64,000 nt of DNA from the NCBI GenBank assembly GCA_026708055.1, contig JAPOVS010000019.1, positions 64,532 through 128,531 on the forward strand. Reading direction: 5' to 3'. The DNA comes from a bacterium. GTDB lineage: Bacteria; Actinomycetota; Acidimicrobiia; Acidimicrobiales; CATQHL01. Shown in pieces: positions 62,565 through 64,000 of the stretch. A program made the position numbers and the translations under genes. The notes under the pieces were generated by a model, which saw nothing but the letters and a program-made list of their open reading frames with translations, made no database searches and had not been told where the DNA came from. The number at the start of each line of letters is the position of its first letter. Positions within the stretch are counted from its first letter, which is position 1.

Positions 62565-63988
62565 TCGGCCCCGCCGGCGACCGGATCCGGGAGGAATGCG
62601 GCGTGGTCGGGGTGTACGCGCCCGGCCGCCACGCCGCCCGGATCGCCTTCTTCGGCCTGCACACGTTGCAGCACCGCGGCCAGGAGGCAAGCGGGATCGC
62701 CAGCTGCGACCGGGGAGCGGTCCATCTGCACCGTGGCCCGGGCCTGGTCGGGTCGGTCTTCAACGAGGACAACCTCTCGACACTCAGGGGCGAGGCCGCC
62801 ATCGGCCACAACCGCTACAGCACGACCGGGGCTTCGGCGCTGCGCAACATCCAGCCGCAGGTGATCGAGACCATCGACGGACCGCTGGCGGTGGCCCACA
62901 ACGGCAACCTGGTCAACGCGCCGCAGCTCCGGCGTGACCTACTGGAGAGCGGTGTGGGGTTGCAGACCTCCTCCGACACCGAGTTGATCGTGCAGCTGCT
63001 GGTGGTCGCCGCCGGTGGCTGGCTCAGCCGGATCCGGGCGCTCATGGCGCATCTCGAAGGCGCCTACTCCCTGACCATCCTGACCCGTGACGCCGTCTAC
63101 GGGGTGCGAGACCCGCGCGGGTTCCGCCCGCTGGTGATGGGCCGGCTCGACGACGGCTGGGTGCTGGCCTCGGAGAGTTGCGCACTGTCGGTCGTCGGGG
63201 CCACCTTTGCCGGCGAGGTGGCGCCGGGGCAGATCGTGCGGATCGACGCCGGCGGCATGACGCTCGAGCAGGGAGCGCATCCCCGGCAGCCGGCATTCTG
63301 CACCTTCGAGCAGATCTACTTCTCGCGGCCCGACACGCATCACGGCGGCTCGCTGGTCCACGCGGTGCGGCAGCGCCTCGGCGCCAGACTCGCCATCGAG
63401 GCTCCCGCCGACGTAGATCTGGTGGCACCGGTGCCCGACTCGGGGACACCGCAGGCGGTGGGATACGCCCAGCAGTCGGGGCTGCCCTACACCGACGGGC
63501 TCATCAAGAACCGCTACGTGGGCCGGACGTTCATCGAACCCACCCAGGAGCAGCGCGAGGCGGGCGTGGCCATGAAGTTCAACCCGCTGGGCGACAACGT
63601 GGCGGGCAAGCGGGTGGCGCTGGTCGACGATTCGATCGTGCGGGGGACCACGTCGGGTCCGCTCGTGCGGATGCTGCGGGACGCAGGGGCGCTCGAGGTC
63701 CACGTGCGAGTCGCCTGCCCGCCGATCACCGACCCCTGCCACATGGGAGTCGACATGGCCGCCAAGCAGGAGCTGATCGCCTCCGAGCGGTCGATTCCCG
63801 AGATTTGTGACCACATCGGCGCCGACTCGCTGGCGTTCCTGTCGCTCGAGGGCATGATGGAAGCGCTGGGAGCCGTCGACGGCTACTGCAACGCATGCTT
63901 CACCGGCGTCTACCCGTTCGAGCCTGAGATGTTCGTGCAGTTGGAACTCGGGGCCAAGGACCAGTTCGCCTCGGTCTGGGGCGACTGA
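62561..63988 (+). CDS. purF: Glutamine PRPP amidotransferase
   Basis: 475 residues from the GTG overlapping the purK stop (GTGA). A short propeptide of about 12 residues precedes Cys13 in 'REECGVVGVYA', the N-terminal glutaminase nucleophile exposed by self-cleavage in the Bacillus-type iron-sulfur enzyme. 'QHRGQEASGIAS' and 'HNRYSTTG' are glutaminase blocks; the PRPP-binding motif is 'VALVDDSIVRGTTSGP'. First committed step of purine synthesis, yet last in this operon. Near the right edge; purM would be expected next. Confidence 0.95.
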   Translation: MIGPAGDRIREECGVVGVYAPGRHAARIAFFGLHTLQHRGQEASGIASCDRGAVHLHRGPGLVGSVFNEDNLSTLRGEAAIGHNRYSTTGASALRNIQPQVIETIDGPLAVAHNGNLVNAPQLRRDLLESGVGLQTSSDTELIVQLLVVAAGGWLSRIRALMAHLEGAYSLTILTRDAVYGVRDPRGFRPLVMGRLDDGWVLASESCALSVVGATFAGEVAPGQIVRIDAGGMTLEQGAHPRQPAFCTFEQIYFSRPDTHHGGSLVHAVRQRLGARLAIEAPADVDLVAPVPDSGTPQAVGYAQQSGLPYTDGLIKNRYVGRTFIEPTQEQREAGVAMKFNPLGDNVAGKRVALVDDSIVRGTTSGPLVRMLRDAGALEVHVRVACPPITDPCHMGVDMAAKQELIASERSIPEICDHIGADSLAFLSLEGMMEALGAVDGYCNACFTGVYPFEPEMFVQLELGAKDQFASVWGD

Positions 63989-64000
63989 CGTGCGGCGGAC

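Overview
The window is about 64 kb of high-GC DNA with many GTG starts, genes joined by 1 to 8 nt overlaps, a Mycobacterium-type phosphoserine aminotransferase, a mycofactocin locus and purL with fused PurS domains. This points to an actinobacterium. My inference is a member of the Acidimicrobiia or a relative, perhaps host-associated because of the ankyrin protein and the giant repeat-bearing secreted protease. No rRNA gene, CRISPR array or intact insertion sequence is visible.

Layout. 1-5.5 kb is a compact catabolic-looking cassette: cyclase-type hydrolase, VOC protein, NodB/PuuE-type deacetylase, two SDRs, amidase and cytosine/guanine-type deaminase. 5.5-8.0 kb holds a membrane-anchored sulfite-oxidase-like molybdoenzyme and a small membrane protein on the minus strand. 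8.2-18.8 kb is a defence island: an RloA/RloB-like ATPase-TOPRIM pair, a damaged TIGR02391-type gene, and a complete type I restriction-modification operon (hsdM-hsdS-hsdR) ending in a YgjP-type metallopeptidase. 18.8-30.8 kb is housekeeping: rsgA, a YqgE protein, serC, an aspartate aminotransferase, an S9 peptidase, a lipoprotein, serA, and leuA behind a leucine-rich leader peptide and an attenuator. 30.8-38.0 kb is a single 2429-residue secreted subtilisin with a P-domain and about 14 Calx-beta-like modules.

38.1-39.1 kb is a gene graveyard holding pieces of an aldehyde dehydrogenase, an acyl-CoA ligase and an amidase. 39.1-43.6 kb is a mycofactocin locus (mftF, mftB, mftC, mftD, SDR) in which mftF and mftB are joined head to head and both seem to lack their 5' ends; mftA and mftE are not seen. 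43.6-51.9 kb has two paralogous secreted beta-propeller proteins flanking a cation-efflux-like protein and an EamA transporter. An initiator tRNA lies at 52.2 kb, then a cytochrome P450, an ankyrin protein and an aldo/keto reductase. 56-64 kb is a tightly coupled purine operon, purSL-purQ-purC-purE-purK-purF.

The strongest unexpected signals are: (1) the leuA attenuator; (2) a recurring in-frame insert in four unrelated genes, in which a short host-gene segment reappears exactly 72 or 75 bp further on; (3) the head-to-head junction in the mycofactocin locus; and (4) the graveyard next to it. No wholly new multi-gene system can be claimed from sequence alone; the 72/75-bp insert family is the best candidate for something undescribed.
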